Assembly (NCBI GenBank): GCA_012519555.1
Contig: JAAYPY010000098.1
Coordinates: 1 to 36,298, forward strand
Reading direction: 5' to 3'
Length of the DNA: 36,298 nucleotides
From: Tissierellia bacterium
GTDB lineage: Bacteria > Bacillota > Clostridia > Tissierellales > Sedimentibacteraceae
A program made the position numbers and the translations under genes. How positions within the stretch are numbered: the first letter of the stretch is position 1; each line of letters starts with the position of its first letter. The notes under the pieces were generated by a model. It saw only the letters and a program-made list of their open reading frames with translations. It made no database searches and was not told where the DNA came from. Below, one piece after another: positions 1 to 7,501 of the stretch.

Positions 1-830
1 CTGATGTTTATTGCAATAAATACATGACTTGTTTTAGAAGGTCCGCTCATATCAGTTATGTTTTTTACCTCCCCTGTCATGGAGGTGCCTGTCAAGATTC
101 CCGTCATCAGGTCGATTATCAAGGACAATCCCGAACCTTTCACTCCGCCTATGGGAACTAAACTGCCTTTTAATGCTTCCTCAGGATCTGATGTAGGAAC
201 ACCGTTAACATCCAATCCCCAATCTAATGGTATTTCCTTATTCTGCAAAGCAGACATCCTGATTTTGCCTCTTGCAACCGTGGACATAGACATGTCCAAT
301 ACTATGGGGCTGCAATTCTTGGCAGGAACTGCCACAGTCAGCGGATTCGTACCCAAAAGAGGTGTCTTTGTCCCAAAAGGAGCGATTGCAGGTGAAGCGT
401 TTGTCATAACAAGTCCAATCATATCTTCCTTTAGTGCTAACATTGAATAATAAGATGCTACACCGAAGTGATTAGAATCTTTTACGGCTACCATTCCTAT
501 TCCATAAAGCTTTGCAATCTCCATTGCGCGTTCCATTGCCTTATGCCCTGCTACCTGACCCATGCCGTTATCTGCATCTAAAACTGCAACAGCTGCTGCA
601 TTATTTTGTAAAAACTTCATGTCTGCATTTTGATTAACAAGACCTTTTTCCATCCTTGCTATATAGGTGGGAAGTCTTACAATACCATGAGATTGTACAT
701 TTCTAAGTTCTGCAAACATTAAAGTATCGCTGATTATTTCAGCATCCTTTTGGTCAACACCTGCTTTTATGAACATCTCTATGCAGAATTCCTTTAATAC
801 ATGCAGGTCATAAACTATTGGTTTATCCAT
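1..830 (-). CDS. Malate/L-lactate/ureidoglycolate dehydrogenase family protein, 3' end cut by the window edge
   Basis: NAD(P)-dependent oxidoreductase of the Ldh_2 family (MDH/AllD/YiaK type, not Rossmann-fold lactate dehydrogenase). It should interconvert a 2-hydroxy acid and its 2-oxo acid in the cytoplasm. About 276 residues are visible; the family is usually 330-360, so roughly the last 70 lie beyond the left edge. Family motifs in order are R-N-V-Q-SHG near residues 43-49 (conserved His48), SNHFG near 119-123, TN-SPAIAPFG then GTNPL near 143-154, DMSMSTVARGK near 179-189, and a glycine-rich PIGGVKGSG near 226-234. The ATG at 828-830 is preceded by GGAGAGGAG. A sigma-54 promoter lies just upstream. 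Malate, lactate, ureidoglycolate or diketogulonate could be the substrate; the sequence does not decide between them. Confidence 0.88.
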   Translation of the reverse strand, partial: MDKPIVYDLHVLKEFCIEMFIKAGVDQKDAEIISDTLMFAELRNVQSHGIVRLPTYIARMEKGLVNQNADMKFLQNNAAAVAVLDADNGMGQVAGHKAMERAMEIAKLYGIGMVAVKDSNHFGVASYYSMLALKEDMIGLVMTNASPAIAPFGTKTPLLGTNPLTVAVPAKNCSPIVLDMSMSTVARGKIRMSALQNKEIPLDWGLDVNGVPTSDPEEALKGSLVPIGGVKGSGLSLIIDLMTGILTGTSMTGEVKNITDMSGPSKTSHVFIAINI

Positions 831-873
831 AAATTCTCCTCTCCCGAATATAATTATAGCTATTTATGTATAA

Positions 874-890
874 AGCAATTATTGTGCCAA
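874..890 (-). promoter_or_regulatory. Sigma-54 (-24/-12) promoter of the Ldh_2-family gene
   Basis: On the minus strand this reads TTGGCACAATAATTGCT, which matches the sigma-54 consensus TTGGCAC-N5-TTGCT at every fixed position, with GG and GC separated by exactly 10 bases. The predicted transcription start is near 862, giving a leader of about 30 nt before the GGAGAGGAG ribosome binding site and the ATG at 830. No activator gene is visible in the window for this promoter; it may lie beyond the left edge. Confidence 0.82.
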
Positions 891-1110
891 GTGCGTTTTT
901 AATTTTTAAAAAGTAAATGTTTATAAATTATATGCCTAAATTTCAACAAAAAATAATACAACCTATTTAATATTTTCTATAAGCTCTTGTTTTTTTAAAA
1001 GTTTGTATGCGTTTTCCTTTTCAAATTGTAAAGTTTGGAAAGAATGAAACGTGAAATGAAATACTGTATACTGTAAATAATGTTAATTATTGTAATATTT
1101 TTTAATTCTG
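891..1110. other. AT-rich divergent intergenic region between two promoters
   Basis: No gene is visible. This stretch separates the leftward sigma-54 promoter (874-890) from the rightward sigma-A promoter (1111-1139) and is where activator sites for the sigma-54 promoter would be expected. An imperfect dyad CAAATTGTAAAGTTTG (1022-1037) and a doubled TACTGTA near 1062-1076 are the only structures seen; neither can be tied to a known regulator. Confidence 0.4.
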
Positions 1111-1139
1111 TTGCAAATAATAGCCAATAATACTATAAT
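1111..1139 (+). promoter_or_regulatory. Sigma-A promoter of the YtvI-like permease gene
   Basis: TTGCAA (1111-1116), a 17-base spacer and TATAAT (1134-1139) form a good vegetative promoter. It points at the permease gene starting at 1209 and leaves a leader of about 60 nt. Confidence 0.7.
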
Positions 1140-1208
1140 TGTTTAAAAGGAATGTCCCGGGGTTTTTGACCTAAATGTTTCCAATTCTAAATAATAGAGG
1201 TCTTATTA

Positions 1209-2282
1209 ATGACTGAAGATGTTAAGAAAAAATTTATATTAGATGTTGCTTTTATAGTTACGGCATATGCGGTTCTTTACTTTATCTTTGTTTACATGAT
1301 TCATTGGGTCATGCCCTTTATTGTCGGCTTTTTAATAGCCTTGGCTTTAAGGCCTGTTACAAGATTTGTAAACAGATTTGTCAGGAGTACCGGAAAAGGT
1401 GTTGCTCTATTTGTAATTACAATGTTTTATATTGCTGTGGCATTAGTAATATGGTTTATTGCATCATTTTTAATCACTCAAATCACAGAACTTATTTACA
1501 CAATGCCAAGATTATATTTTAACAAGATAGAGCCCTTGCTTCTTGAGTTTAATGAATGGATTGTTACAAATGCACAAACTGTATCACCCGATGTTGCAAG
1601 CACCATTTCACAAATTATAACAAACGGTATAAATTATATTGCAGATTTTATAAAAAATATATCCATTTCATTTGTTCAATTTGCTACAAAACTAATATCC
1701 AATTTTCCGCTGTATTTAATATCCGTAATATTTACAATTGTTCTTTCGGTATTTATAAGCTTGGAATACGATAATATAACAGCTTTTTTCAGAAGACAGA
1801 TGCCTGAAAAGTTTAATGAAACCTTTGAAGAAGCACGAATATTTGTAACCGGTACCTTGTGGAAAATGATAAAATCCTATTTGATAATCATGGTAATAAC
1901 ATTTATTGAATTATATGCAGGCTTGTCAATATTAAAAGTCAAATATGCACTGCCTATTGCTTCCATAGTAGCAGTTCTTGACATTCTTCCTGTATTAGGA
2001 ACAGGCGGGGTAATTATACCTTGGGCTCTTGTTGAAATAATACTGAGTAACTATTTCTTAGGATTTGGTTTGTTTATTTTATACATTACAGTGACTGTTA
2101 TAAGAAATATTATCGAGCCAAGAATTGTCGGCCATCAAATTGGTTTGCATCCTATAATAACAATCACTGCCATGTATGCAGGATTAAGGCTGTTTTCGGT
2201 TGTAGGTCTTTTAATAGGTCCGGTGGTTGCCATAACAGTTAAATACTTAAATGATGAAGGAAAAATAAGATTATTTAAATGA
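1209..2282 (+). CDS. AI-2E family permease, YtvI-like (sporulation-associated)
   Basis: A 357-residue polytopic membrane protein of the AI-2E/YtvI/PerM family. It has about seven to eight hydrophobic segments: two near the N terminus (residues 12-45), one near 62-90, and a dense C-terminal set from about 155 to 345. The C-terminal family signature is clear: a DILPVLGTGG loop, an I-EPRIVG motif and a GL-IGPV segment. In spore formers the YtvI branch is linked to sporulation; some other family members are Na+/H+ antiporters or auto-inducer exporters, so the transported substrate is uncertain. The ATG is preceded by AGAGG at 8 nt spacing. The gene is a single transcription unit closed by the hairpin at 2322-2348. 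Confidence 0.85.
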   Translation: MTEDVKKKFILDVAFIVTAYAVLYFIFVYMIHWVMPFIVGFLIALALRPVTRFVNRFVRSTGKGVALFVITMFYIAVALVIWFIASFLITQITELIYTMPRLYFNKIEPLLLEFNEWIVTNAQTVSPDVASTISQIITNGINYIADFIKNISISFVQFATKLISNFPLYLISVIFTIVLSVFISLEYDNITAFFRRQMPEKFNETFEEARIFVTGTLWKMIKSYLIIMVITFIELYAGLSILKVKYALPIASIVAVLDILPVLGTGGVIIPWALVEIILSNYFLGFGLFILYITVTVIRNIIEPRIVGHQIGLHPIITITAMYAGLRLFSVVGLLIGPVVAITVKYLNDEGKIRLFK

Positions 2283-2321
2283 TGAGATTAGGCAGTCTCA
2301 TTTATAGAAATGATATTTAAA

Positions 2322-2348
2322 AAAAGCAAGGCTAATAACCTTGCTTTT
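2322..2348. terminator. Bidirectional intrinsic terminator between the permease gene and gdhA
   Basis: A perfect 10-bp stem (AAAAGCAAGG with CCTTGCTTTT) around a 7-nt loop. It ends in T-rich sequence in both directions, so it can serve the permease gene on the plus strand and gdhA on the minus strand. A weaker 6-bp hairpin, TGAGA/TCTCA, directly follows the permease stop codon. Confidence 0.8.
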
Positions 2349-2354
2349 ACTGTT

Positions 2355-2376
2355 TGGGGACATTCCTTTGTCCCCA
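2355..2376. repeat. REP-like palindrome TGGGGACA-N6-TGTCCCCA
   Basis: A perfect 8-bp inverted repeat with a 6-nt loop lies between the terminator and the end of gdhA. Part of it, GGGACATTCCTTT, recurs inverted at 1146-1158, and a half-site-like GTGTCCCCATACC is found at 7489-7501. Palindromes of this GGGGACA type resemble the extragenic repeats associated with REP-associated transposases in Firmicutes. No transposase lies nearby, and that link is recalled, not tested. Confidence 0.5.
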
Positions 2377-2388
2377 CACCTATTATTT

Positions 2389-3654
2389 CTAATACCAGCC
2401 TCTTAACTTCATAACTTCAGCAACCTTCTTAACTGAAATCATGTAAGCAGCCTGTCTGATTGTACATTTTTGTTCTTGGTGAAGATCCCAAACGTCATTA
2501 AATGCTTTAACCATTTTAACTTCTTGTTTTTCTTCTACTTCTTTTTCTCCCCAATAGTATCCTTGCAGGTTTTGTACCCATTCAAAGTATGAAACCACTA
2601 CTCCGCCGGCATTTGTTAAGATGTCAGGAGTAACAGGGATTCCTCTTGCATTCAATACTTGGTCAGCTTCGGGAGTTGTAGGACCGTTAGCTGCTTCACA
2701 CACTAATTTAGCCTTAATTTTTTCTGCTACTTCTTTTGTTATAGCATTTTCTAAAGCTGCAGGAATTAATATATCAACATCTAATTCCCAGAATTCATCA
2801 AGGCTGATCATTTTAGCCTTCGGATAGTCAACTAAATTTCTATGTTCATTGAAATAAGCCAACATATCATTAAAGTCCAAGCCATCTTCGTTGTATAATG
2901 CATATGTACCAACTTTTGGTGCCCATTCTCCAACAGCTACTATTTTGGCTCCTTGTCTTTGAACATTTTTAACTGTGAAACGACCTACATTTCCAAATCC
3001 CTGAATGGCAACTTTCGCTTTTTTAATATCAATTCCGAATTTTTTTGCTGCTTCCCTTGTAATTACTGAAACGCCAAAGCCTGTTGCTTCATTTCTTCCT
3101 TCCGAGCCGCCCCATGCTACAGGTTTTCCGGTTATAACACCTAATGCTGAAGTTCCGGTTAATTTGTTGTATTCATCAACCATCCATGCCATAATTTGTC
3201 CGTTGGTACCTGCGTCAGGTGCCGGTATATCTTCTTTTTCTCCAATGTACTTATAAAGTCTTTGAATATAACCTCTTGAAATTCTTTCTAATTCCCCTTG
3301 AGATAATGTCAATGGATCGCATATAACTCCACCTTTACCTCCGCCGTAAGGAAGTCCCATTACACCGCCTTTAAATGTCATCCAGATAGAAAGGGCTTTA
3401 ACTTCTTCCAATGTTACACCTGGATGGAATCGAACTCCACCTTTTGTGGGACCAACTGCATCATTGTGCATTGCTCTGAAGCCTTTAAACGATTTCATGC
3501 TTCCGTCATCCATTCTAATAGGAATGTTAACTTCAATAACTCTTTGCGGTTCTTTTAAAATTTCATACACAGCAGGGTCTAATCCTAAAGCGTCACAAGC
3601 AGTTTTTACTTGCATTTGAGAGTTTTCCAATGGATTTAAATTCTCTTTTGCCAT
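2389..3654 (-). CDS. gdhA: NAD-type glutamate dehydrogenase
   Basis: Cytoplasmic hexameric Glu/Leu/Phe/Val dehydrogenase of 421 residues, oxidatively deaminating glutamate to 2-oxoglutarate and ammonium. The dimerisation/substrate domain carries K-GGVRFHPGV (70-80), FKGGVMG (95) and the catalytic lysine motif PYGGGKGGV (Lys107), followed by PAPDAGTN with Asp147. The nucleotide domain has GFGNVG (219-224). The second strand ends VAVGEW, with an acidic residue where NADP enzymes usually have none; this pattern and the MKLRGWY C terminus resemble the NAD-specific enzyme of Peptoniphilus asaccharolyticus as I recall it. GGAGG lies 7 nt before the ATG at 3654. It probably feeds glutamate fermentation through 2-oxoglutarate/2-hydroxyglutarate, and a Rex operator upstream suggests NADH control. 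Confidence 0.95.
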   Translation of the reverse strand: MAKENLNPLENSQMQVKTACDALGLDPAVYEILKEPQRVIEVNIPIRMDDGSMKSFKGFRAMHNDAVGPTKGGVRFHPGVTLEEVKALSIWMTFKGGVMGLPYGGGKGGVICDPLTLSQGELERISRGYIQRLYKYIGEKEDIPAPDAGTNGQIMAWMVDEYNKLTGTSALGVITGKPVAWGGSEGRNEATGFGVSVITREAAKKFGIDIKKAKVAIQGFGNVGRFTVKNVQRQGAKIVAVGEWAPKVGTYALYNEDGLDFNDMLAYFNEHRNLVDYPKAKMISLDEFWELDVDILIPAALENAITKEVAEKIKAKLVCEAANGPTTPEADQVLNARGIPVTPDILTNAGGVVVSYFEWVQNLQGYYWGEKEVEEKQEVKMVKAFNDVWDLHQEQKCTIRQAAYMISVKKVAEVMKLRGWY

Positions 3655-3700
3655 TACTATACCTCCAAAATATTGATTTAAGAATTTTATCTCTTAAATA

Positions 3701-3718
3701 TTGTCAACATAATAACAA
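3701..3718 (-). promoter_or_regulatory. Rex operator upstream of gdhA
   Basis: The minus strand reads TTGTTATTATGTTGACAA, 18 bp, against the Rex consensus TTGTTAA-N4-TTAACAA: one mismatch in each half and the exact spacing. It contains a TTGACA that could be a -35 element, so a bound repressor would block RNA polymerase. I see no convincing -10 at 17 bp, so the exact promoter is unsettled. The neighbouring gene encodes Rex itself. Confidence 0.65.
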
Positions 3719-3793
3719 TATTACCGACAATCTATTCTATCATTCTATTAGTATTATTTCAAGGATTAAAAAATTTAATCTCTTTTATTTGCT

Positions 3794-3823
3794 AAAAACA
3801 GAAGCTTTACGGCTTCCGTTTTT
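3794..3823 (-). terminator. Intrinsic terminator of rex
   Basis: On the minus strand ACGGAAGC pairs with GCTTCTGT (one G-U pair) around a 6-nt loop, extended by A-T pairs and followed by TTTTT. It sits just after the rex stop codon and would separate rex from gdhA transcription. Confidence 0.7.
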
Positions 3824-3828
3824 TTGTT

Positions 3829-4473
3829 TTATTTGCTTTCTTTTTTCATCTTATTGTAATAATATGTTAGAGAAAATAAACTTTCATTTAAATGGACATT
3901 TTCCACATATACATCTTCAGGCATTTTTAAATCCTTTGGAGCGAAATTCCAAATAGCTCTTATGCCGCAGCGAACTAATTGCTCGGCAACCTGCTGGCTT
4001 ACACTCTTTGGGGTACAAATAACCGCAATGTCAATATGCTCTTTTTTAAGAAATTCTTCTAAATCATCAGAATCCATTATCAATGCATTCCTGATTGACA
4101 ATCCGATAAGCTTCGGATTTTTATCAAACAAAGCAACCACTTCATAGTCAGCCTCATAAAAGCCTGTATAATTCGCAATTGCCTGACCTATATTTCCTGC
4201 ACCTACAATGATTATTTTATACTTCTTGTCTAAACCAAGTATCTTTCCAATTTCATTTCGCAGATTTCCCACATCATAACCAAATCCCTGCTGTCCGAAT
4301 CCTCCAAAGTTATTTAGGTCCTGTCTTATCTGTGAAGCGGAGAATCCTGTCATATCACTTAATTCCCTTGATGAAGTTTTATTAACTCCAACTTTGTTTA
4401 ACTCCCCTAAATACCTGTAATACTTAGGCAGCCTTCTTATTACTGCTGGTGAAATTCTATCATTTTTTTCCAT
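3829..4473 (-). CDS. rex: Redox-sensing transcriptional repressor Rex
   Basis: NADH-responsive repressor of 214 residues, the usual length. The N-terminal winged helix (about 8-70) includes RRLPKYYRYL, a recognition region ending ASQIRQDLNNFGGFG, and GYDV. The C-terminal Rossmann domain starts KIIIVGAGNIG (86-96), and the domain-swapped C-terminal helix is present (SLTYYYNK). The start is placed at the ATG at 4473 because GGAGG lies 5 nt upstream; the reading frame stays open further upstream, but those codons lack a ribosome binding site and family similarity. Rex of this type represses fermentation genes when NADH is low, releasing DNA on NADH binding. Its own promoter (4528-4556) may carry a weak Rex site. 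Confidence 0.95.
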   Translation of the reverse strand: MEKNDRISPAVIRRLPKYYRYLGELNKVGVNKTSSRELSDMTGFSASQIRQDLNNFGGFGQQGFGYDVGNLRNEIGKILGLDKKYKIIIVGAGNIGQAIANYTGFYEADYEVVALFDKNPKLIGLSIRNALIMDSDDLEEFLKKEHIDIAVICTPKSVSQQVAEQLVRCGIRAIWNFAPKDLKMPEDVYVENVHLNESLFSLTYYYNKMKKESK

Positions 4474-4527
4474 ATGCGCCTCCTGTTGATATATTTTAAC
4501 AATCTTTAAGTAACTTTGCAACATATT

Positions 4528-4556
4528 TTTATAAATAATAGAGAAATTTTTCACAA
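4528..4556 (-). promoter_or_regulatory. Probable rex promoter with overlapping weak Rex-like site
   Basis: On the minus strand TTGTGA (4556-4551), a 17-base spacer and TATAAA (4533-4528) form a plausible sigma-A promoter. The -35 lies within TTGTGAAAAATTTCTCTA (4556-4539), which has one good Rex half-site (TTGTGAA) and one poor half at the right spacing, consistent with autorepression. Confidence 0.45.
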
Positions 4557-4563
4557 TATTTAA

Positions 4564-5187
4564 TTATAGATTTTTCATAATAACACTTTCAATAACATTA
4601 ACGGCTTCTTCGCAAGCATCGCTGCATTTTTCAAGGCGATTGTATGCTATGGTCCATGTCATAATATCTATAGCATCCAAAGATGTGAGATGGAGCTTCC
4701 TCACAATTTCAGTATAAAGGTTATCGCCTTCTTCCTCCAACTTGTTGACATTAATAATTATATTATGGATTTCCTTAGACTTTTTAAAATTTTTAAATTC
4801 TTTGAATGCAGCAATTAATTCTTCGCAAGCGGCTAAAATCAATGCTGAAAACTTTATAGCATCTTCTTTGATGACCCTTACATTGTACATATACATATGA
4901 AGAAGCACATCTTCGATACAATCTGTAATATCATCAATTTTATGAACCAATTGCAGAATATCTTCGCGCTCAATTGGTGTAATGAACTCTTTTGCTAGTC
5001 TTTTAGTTATTTCATGACCTTCTAAATCAGCTGTGTGCTCTATCTCATGCATTGTTACCATGTTTTTTTGCAATGTTTCCTTGTTGTAATTTCGCAACGT
5101 ATCATCCAAGAGTTTTGCAGCCCTATAACTATATTCAGTTAATTTTATAAATCTGTCAAAATAATCAAATCCATTTCTTTTAGCCAT
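4564..5187 (-). CDS. DUF47 family PhoU-like phosphate transport accessory protein
   Basis: A 207-residue, mostly helical cytoplasmic protein of the DUF47/PhoU-related family (TIGR00153-like). The E-HTADLEGHEIT segment and the IDDITDCIEDVL helix are typical of the PhoU-like metal-binding bundle. Members are nearly always encoded next to Pit phosphate transporters and are thought to modulate their activity; that is the case here, where pit ends 13 nt upstream. GAGGTGA lies 4-5 nt before the ATG. It is probably co-transcribed with pit. I see no terminator between it and rex, so partial read-through into rex is possible. Confidence 0.9.
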   Translation of the reverse strand: MAKRNGFDYFDRFIKLTEYSYRAAKLLDDTLRNYNKETLQKNMVTMHEIEHTADLEGHEITKRLAKEFITPIEREDILQLVHKIDDITDCIEDVLLHMYMYNVRVIKEDAIKFSALILAACEELIAAFKEFKNFKKSKEIHNIIINVNKLEEEGDNLYTEIVRKLHLTSLDAIDIMTWTIAYNRLEKCSDACEEAVNVIESVIMKNL

Positions 5188-5200
5188 TTTTCACCTCAAA

Positions 5201-6253
5201 TTAAAATATAATAATAAATAATTTAGCCATTAAATATCCTATTATTCCGCATCCGGGAAAGGTCAAAATCCATGTCATAACCATTTCTTTTACTATTCCC
5301 CAATTTACCGAAGATAACCTTCTTGCTGCTCCCACTCCCATAATTGCTGTAGTCTTTGTATGAGTAGTGCTTACAGGTATTCCTGTCATTGTGGAAATAA
5401 ACAAGCATGTAGCAGCTGCCATATCTGCCGAAAATCCTTGGTATTTTTCAAGTCTGCACATATCCATTCCAACCGACTTAATTATTCTATAACCTCCTAT
5501 TGATGTTCCAAGCCCCATAATCAATGAGCATAAGAGCATCATCCATAAAGGGATTTGAAAATTAGTAATATCAGCTTGTCCCTTAGCTAAAAAGATGCCA
5601 AGCATAAATACGCCCATAAACTTTTGTCCATCTTGAGCACCGTGCATAAATGCCATAGCTGCGCCGCTTAAAACCTGTGCATGTTTGAAAAGTTCATTTG
5701 CTTTTCTTCTGCTCATAGACCTGAAAATTATCTCCACTGACTTTACAACAATCCACCCTGATATAAATCCTAAGAAGGTAGATAATCCTAATCCGTACAA
5801 TACTTTTATCCATTCACTGCCGTTTATCCCGGATAGCCCGTTATGCAAAGCAATGGCAGCACCCGAAATGCCTGCAATCAAAGCGTGGCTTTCACTGGTG
5901 GGTATCCCAAACCACCAGGCTGCAGTTGCCCATGTAACAATTGCAAATAAGGATGCGCACAATGCTACTAATGCATCCTTGGAGTTGCCTCCAAAATCAA
6001 CCATATTGTAGATTGTTTGTGCTACATTTGCATTAATCATGGTCATAATGAAAACGCCTAAAAAATTAAAAATTGCAGCCATTATAATTGCTGAACGTGC
6101 CGAAATGGAACGAGTAGAAACACATGTGGCAATGGCATTGGGCGCATCAGTCCATCCATTGACCAAAATAACCGCCAAGGTAAGAATTGTTGTTATCAAC
6201 AACATGGGGTTATGAGTAATCTGCATTAAAAAATCCGTAAAAGATATTGCCAT
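5201..6253 (-). CDS. pit: Low-affinity inorganic phosphate transporter, Pit family
   Basis: A 350-residue membrane protein of the PiT family that moves metal-phosphate or phosphate together with H+ or Na+. The two inverted family signatures are present: NGWTDAPNAIATCVSTRS near residues 32-49 and GIPVSTTHTKTTAIMGVGAARR near 291-312. About ten hydrophobic segments are visible. A central SESHALIAG and the MAFMHGAQDGQKFMG motif are also typical. A GGAG lies a few bases before the ATG at 6253. Together with the DUF47 gene downstream it forms a standard phosphate uptake pair. No Pho box is recognisable upstream. Confidence 0.92.
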   Translation of the reverse strand: MAISFTDFLMQITHNPMLLITTILTLAVILVNGWTDAPNAIATCVSTRSISARSAIIMAAIFNFLGVFIMTMINANVAQTIYNMVDFGGNSKDALVALCASLFAIVTWATAAWWFGIPTSESHALIAGISGAAIALHNGLSGINGSEWIKVLYGLGLSTFLGFISGWIVVKSVEIIFRSMSRRKANELFKHAQVLSGAAMAFMHGAQDGQKFMGVFMLGIFLAKGQADITNFQIPLWMMLLCSLIMGLGTSIGGYRIIKSVGMDMCRLEKYQGFSADMAAATCLFISTMTGIPVSTTHTKTTAIMGVGAARRLSSVNWGIVKEMVMTWILTFPGCGIIGYLMAKLFIIIF

Positions 6254-6440
6254 CTTATTCTCCGTCCGTTACTAAAATTTACGTGAATTATTTTAGACTT
6301 ACTAAAATCTTTCATACATTACTAATATATCACACTATTTGATAAAATTCTACTAATTTATTAGGTAATAATTAAGAGTTCTGTAACGCTTTATTATCAA
6401 GTTGAATAGTATATTCGTAAGACTATTTTAGGAGGATGAA

Positions 6441-7448
6441 ATGAAAAAAATTATTTCTCTACTTATTGTTGTGTTGCTTATCACATCTGTCCTGTTTACG
6501 GGATGCAGCGAAAAACCTGCGGATTATCAAAAGGTTCGCTTGATAGAAGTAACTCACTCTATTTTTTACACGCCTCAGTATGTTGCACTTGAAATGGGAT
6601 TGTTTGAAAAGCAAGGTCTGAGTATTGAGCTTACTAACGGCGGAGGTGCCGACAAATGTATGGCAGCCATGGTAAGCGGTGAAGCAGATATAGCTTTTAT
6701 GGGACCGGAAGCCAGTGTTTATGTATATCTTCAAGGAAGAGATGACTTGGCGGTGAACTTTGCTCAGCTTACACAAAGGGACGGCTCCTTCATAGTAGGC
6801 AGAGTACAAGATGATAACTTTACTATTGACAAATTAAAAGGTCATACCATTCTTGGCGGCAGAAAAGGCGGAATGCCGTTAATGGCATTGGAATATGTAT
6901 TAAAACAAAACGGATTAACTCCCGGAGTGGATGTTGATGTTAGAACGGATGTTCAGTTTGATATGATGGCGGGAGCATTTGCTTCTGGAGAAGCAGATTA
7001 TACCACACTCTTTGAGCCATTGGCTTCAACCTTTGAACTTCAGGGAAACGGATATGTCGTTGAATCCGTAGGAAGGCTTGCAGGATATATCCCCTATACA
7101 TGCTACAGCTCATTGGAAAGCTATATTGAAAAAAATCCTGAAATTATCCAAGGATTTTCAAACGCTCTATACGAAGCAATGGTCTGGGTAGAAGAACATA
7201 GTGCCATGGAGGTAGCTGAAGTAATATTACCTCAGTTTGCCGATTCAGAAGTTGAATTCTTAGCTGAAATAGTTCAAACCTATAAGGATTTAGATGCTTG
7301 GAATCCTGACCTTGTACTTGGAGAGGATGGTTATAACAGACTTATTGAAATAATGAAGTTAGCAGGTGAAATAGAAGAAGGTGCTCCATATTCGGAAATA
7401 CAGACACCTGATTTTGCAATAAAGGCAAAAGAAAACTACAAGAAATAG
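6441..7448 (+). CDS. ABC transporter substrate-binding lipoprotein, NMT1/SsuA-TauA-like
   Basis: A 335-residue extracytoplasmic solute-binding lipoprotein. The signal peptide ends in a lipobox LFTGC (Cys22). The mature part follows the NMT1/THI5-like pattern of nitrate/sulfonate/taurine/pyrimidine-precursor binding proteins: a HSIFYTPQYVALEMGLF opening, KQGL-IEL, a GEADIAFMG motif, GGRKGGMPLM and GEADYTTLFEP. GGAGG precedes the ATG at a good spacing. It stands alone: there is no permease or ATPase gene on either side, so it must use a transporter encoded elsewhere or act as a sensor. Ligand unknown. The gene ends at the strong hairpin at 7459-7479. Confidence 0.88.
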   Translation: MKKIISLLIVVLLITSVLFTGCSEKPADYQKVRLIEVTHSIFYTPQYVALEMGLFEKQGLSIELTNGGGADKCMAAMVSGEADIAFMGPEASVYVYLQGRDDLAVNFAQLTQRDGSFIVGRVQDDNFTIDKLKGHTILGGRKGGMPLMALEYVLKQNGLTPGVDVDVRTDVQFDMMAGAFASGEADYTTLFEPLASTFELQGNGYVVESVGRLAGYIPYTCYSSLESYIEKNPEIIQGFSNALYEAMVWVEEHSAMEVAEVILPQFADSEVEFLAEIVQTYKDLDAWNPDLVLGEDGYNRLIEIMKLAGEIEEGAPYSEIQTPDFAIKAKENYKK

Positions 7449-7458
7449 ACAAAAAAAA

Positions 7459-7488
7459 TCCGAGGAGCACTTCCTCGGACTTCTTTTT
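7459..7488. terminator. Bidirectional terminator between the binding-protein gene and the gerM-like gene
   Basis: TCCGAGGA and TCCTCGGA form a perfect 8-bp stem with a 5-nt loop. A T-rich run follows on the plus strand, and a run of eight T follows on the minus strand, so it can end both converging genes. Confidence 0.85.
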
Positions 7489-7501
7489 GTGTCCCCATAC
7501 C

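Noticed and set aside
58-450. Plus-strand open frame opposite the Ldh_2-family gene
   Set aside because: The minus strand carries unmistakable family motifs through this region; the plus frame is a shadow.
4485-4503. Second Rex-like sequence TTGTTAAAATATATCAACA before rex
   Set aside because: The halves are two bases too far apart for the Rex consensus, and the right half is poor.
4474-4554. Upstream extension of rex to an earlier ATG at 4554
   Set aside because: No ribosome binding site there, no family similarity in those 27 codons, and it covers the likely rex promoter; GGAGG marks the ATG at 4473.
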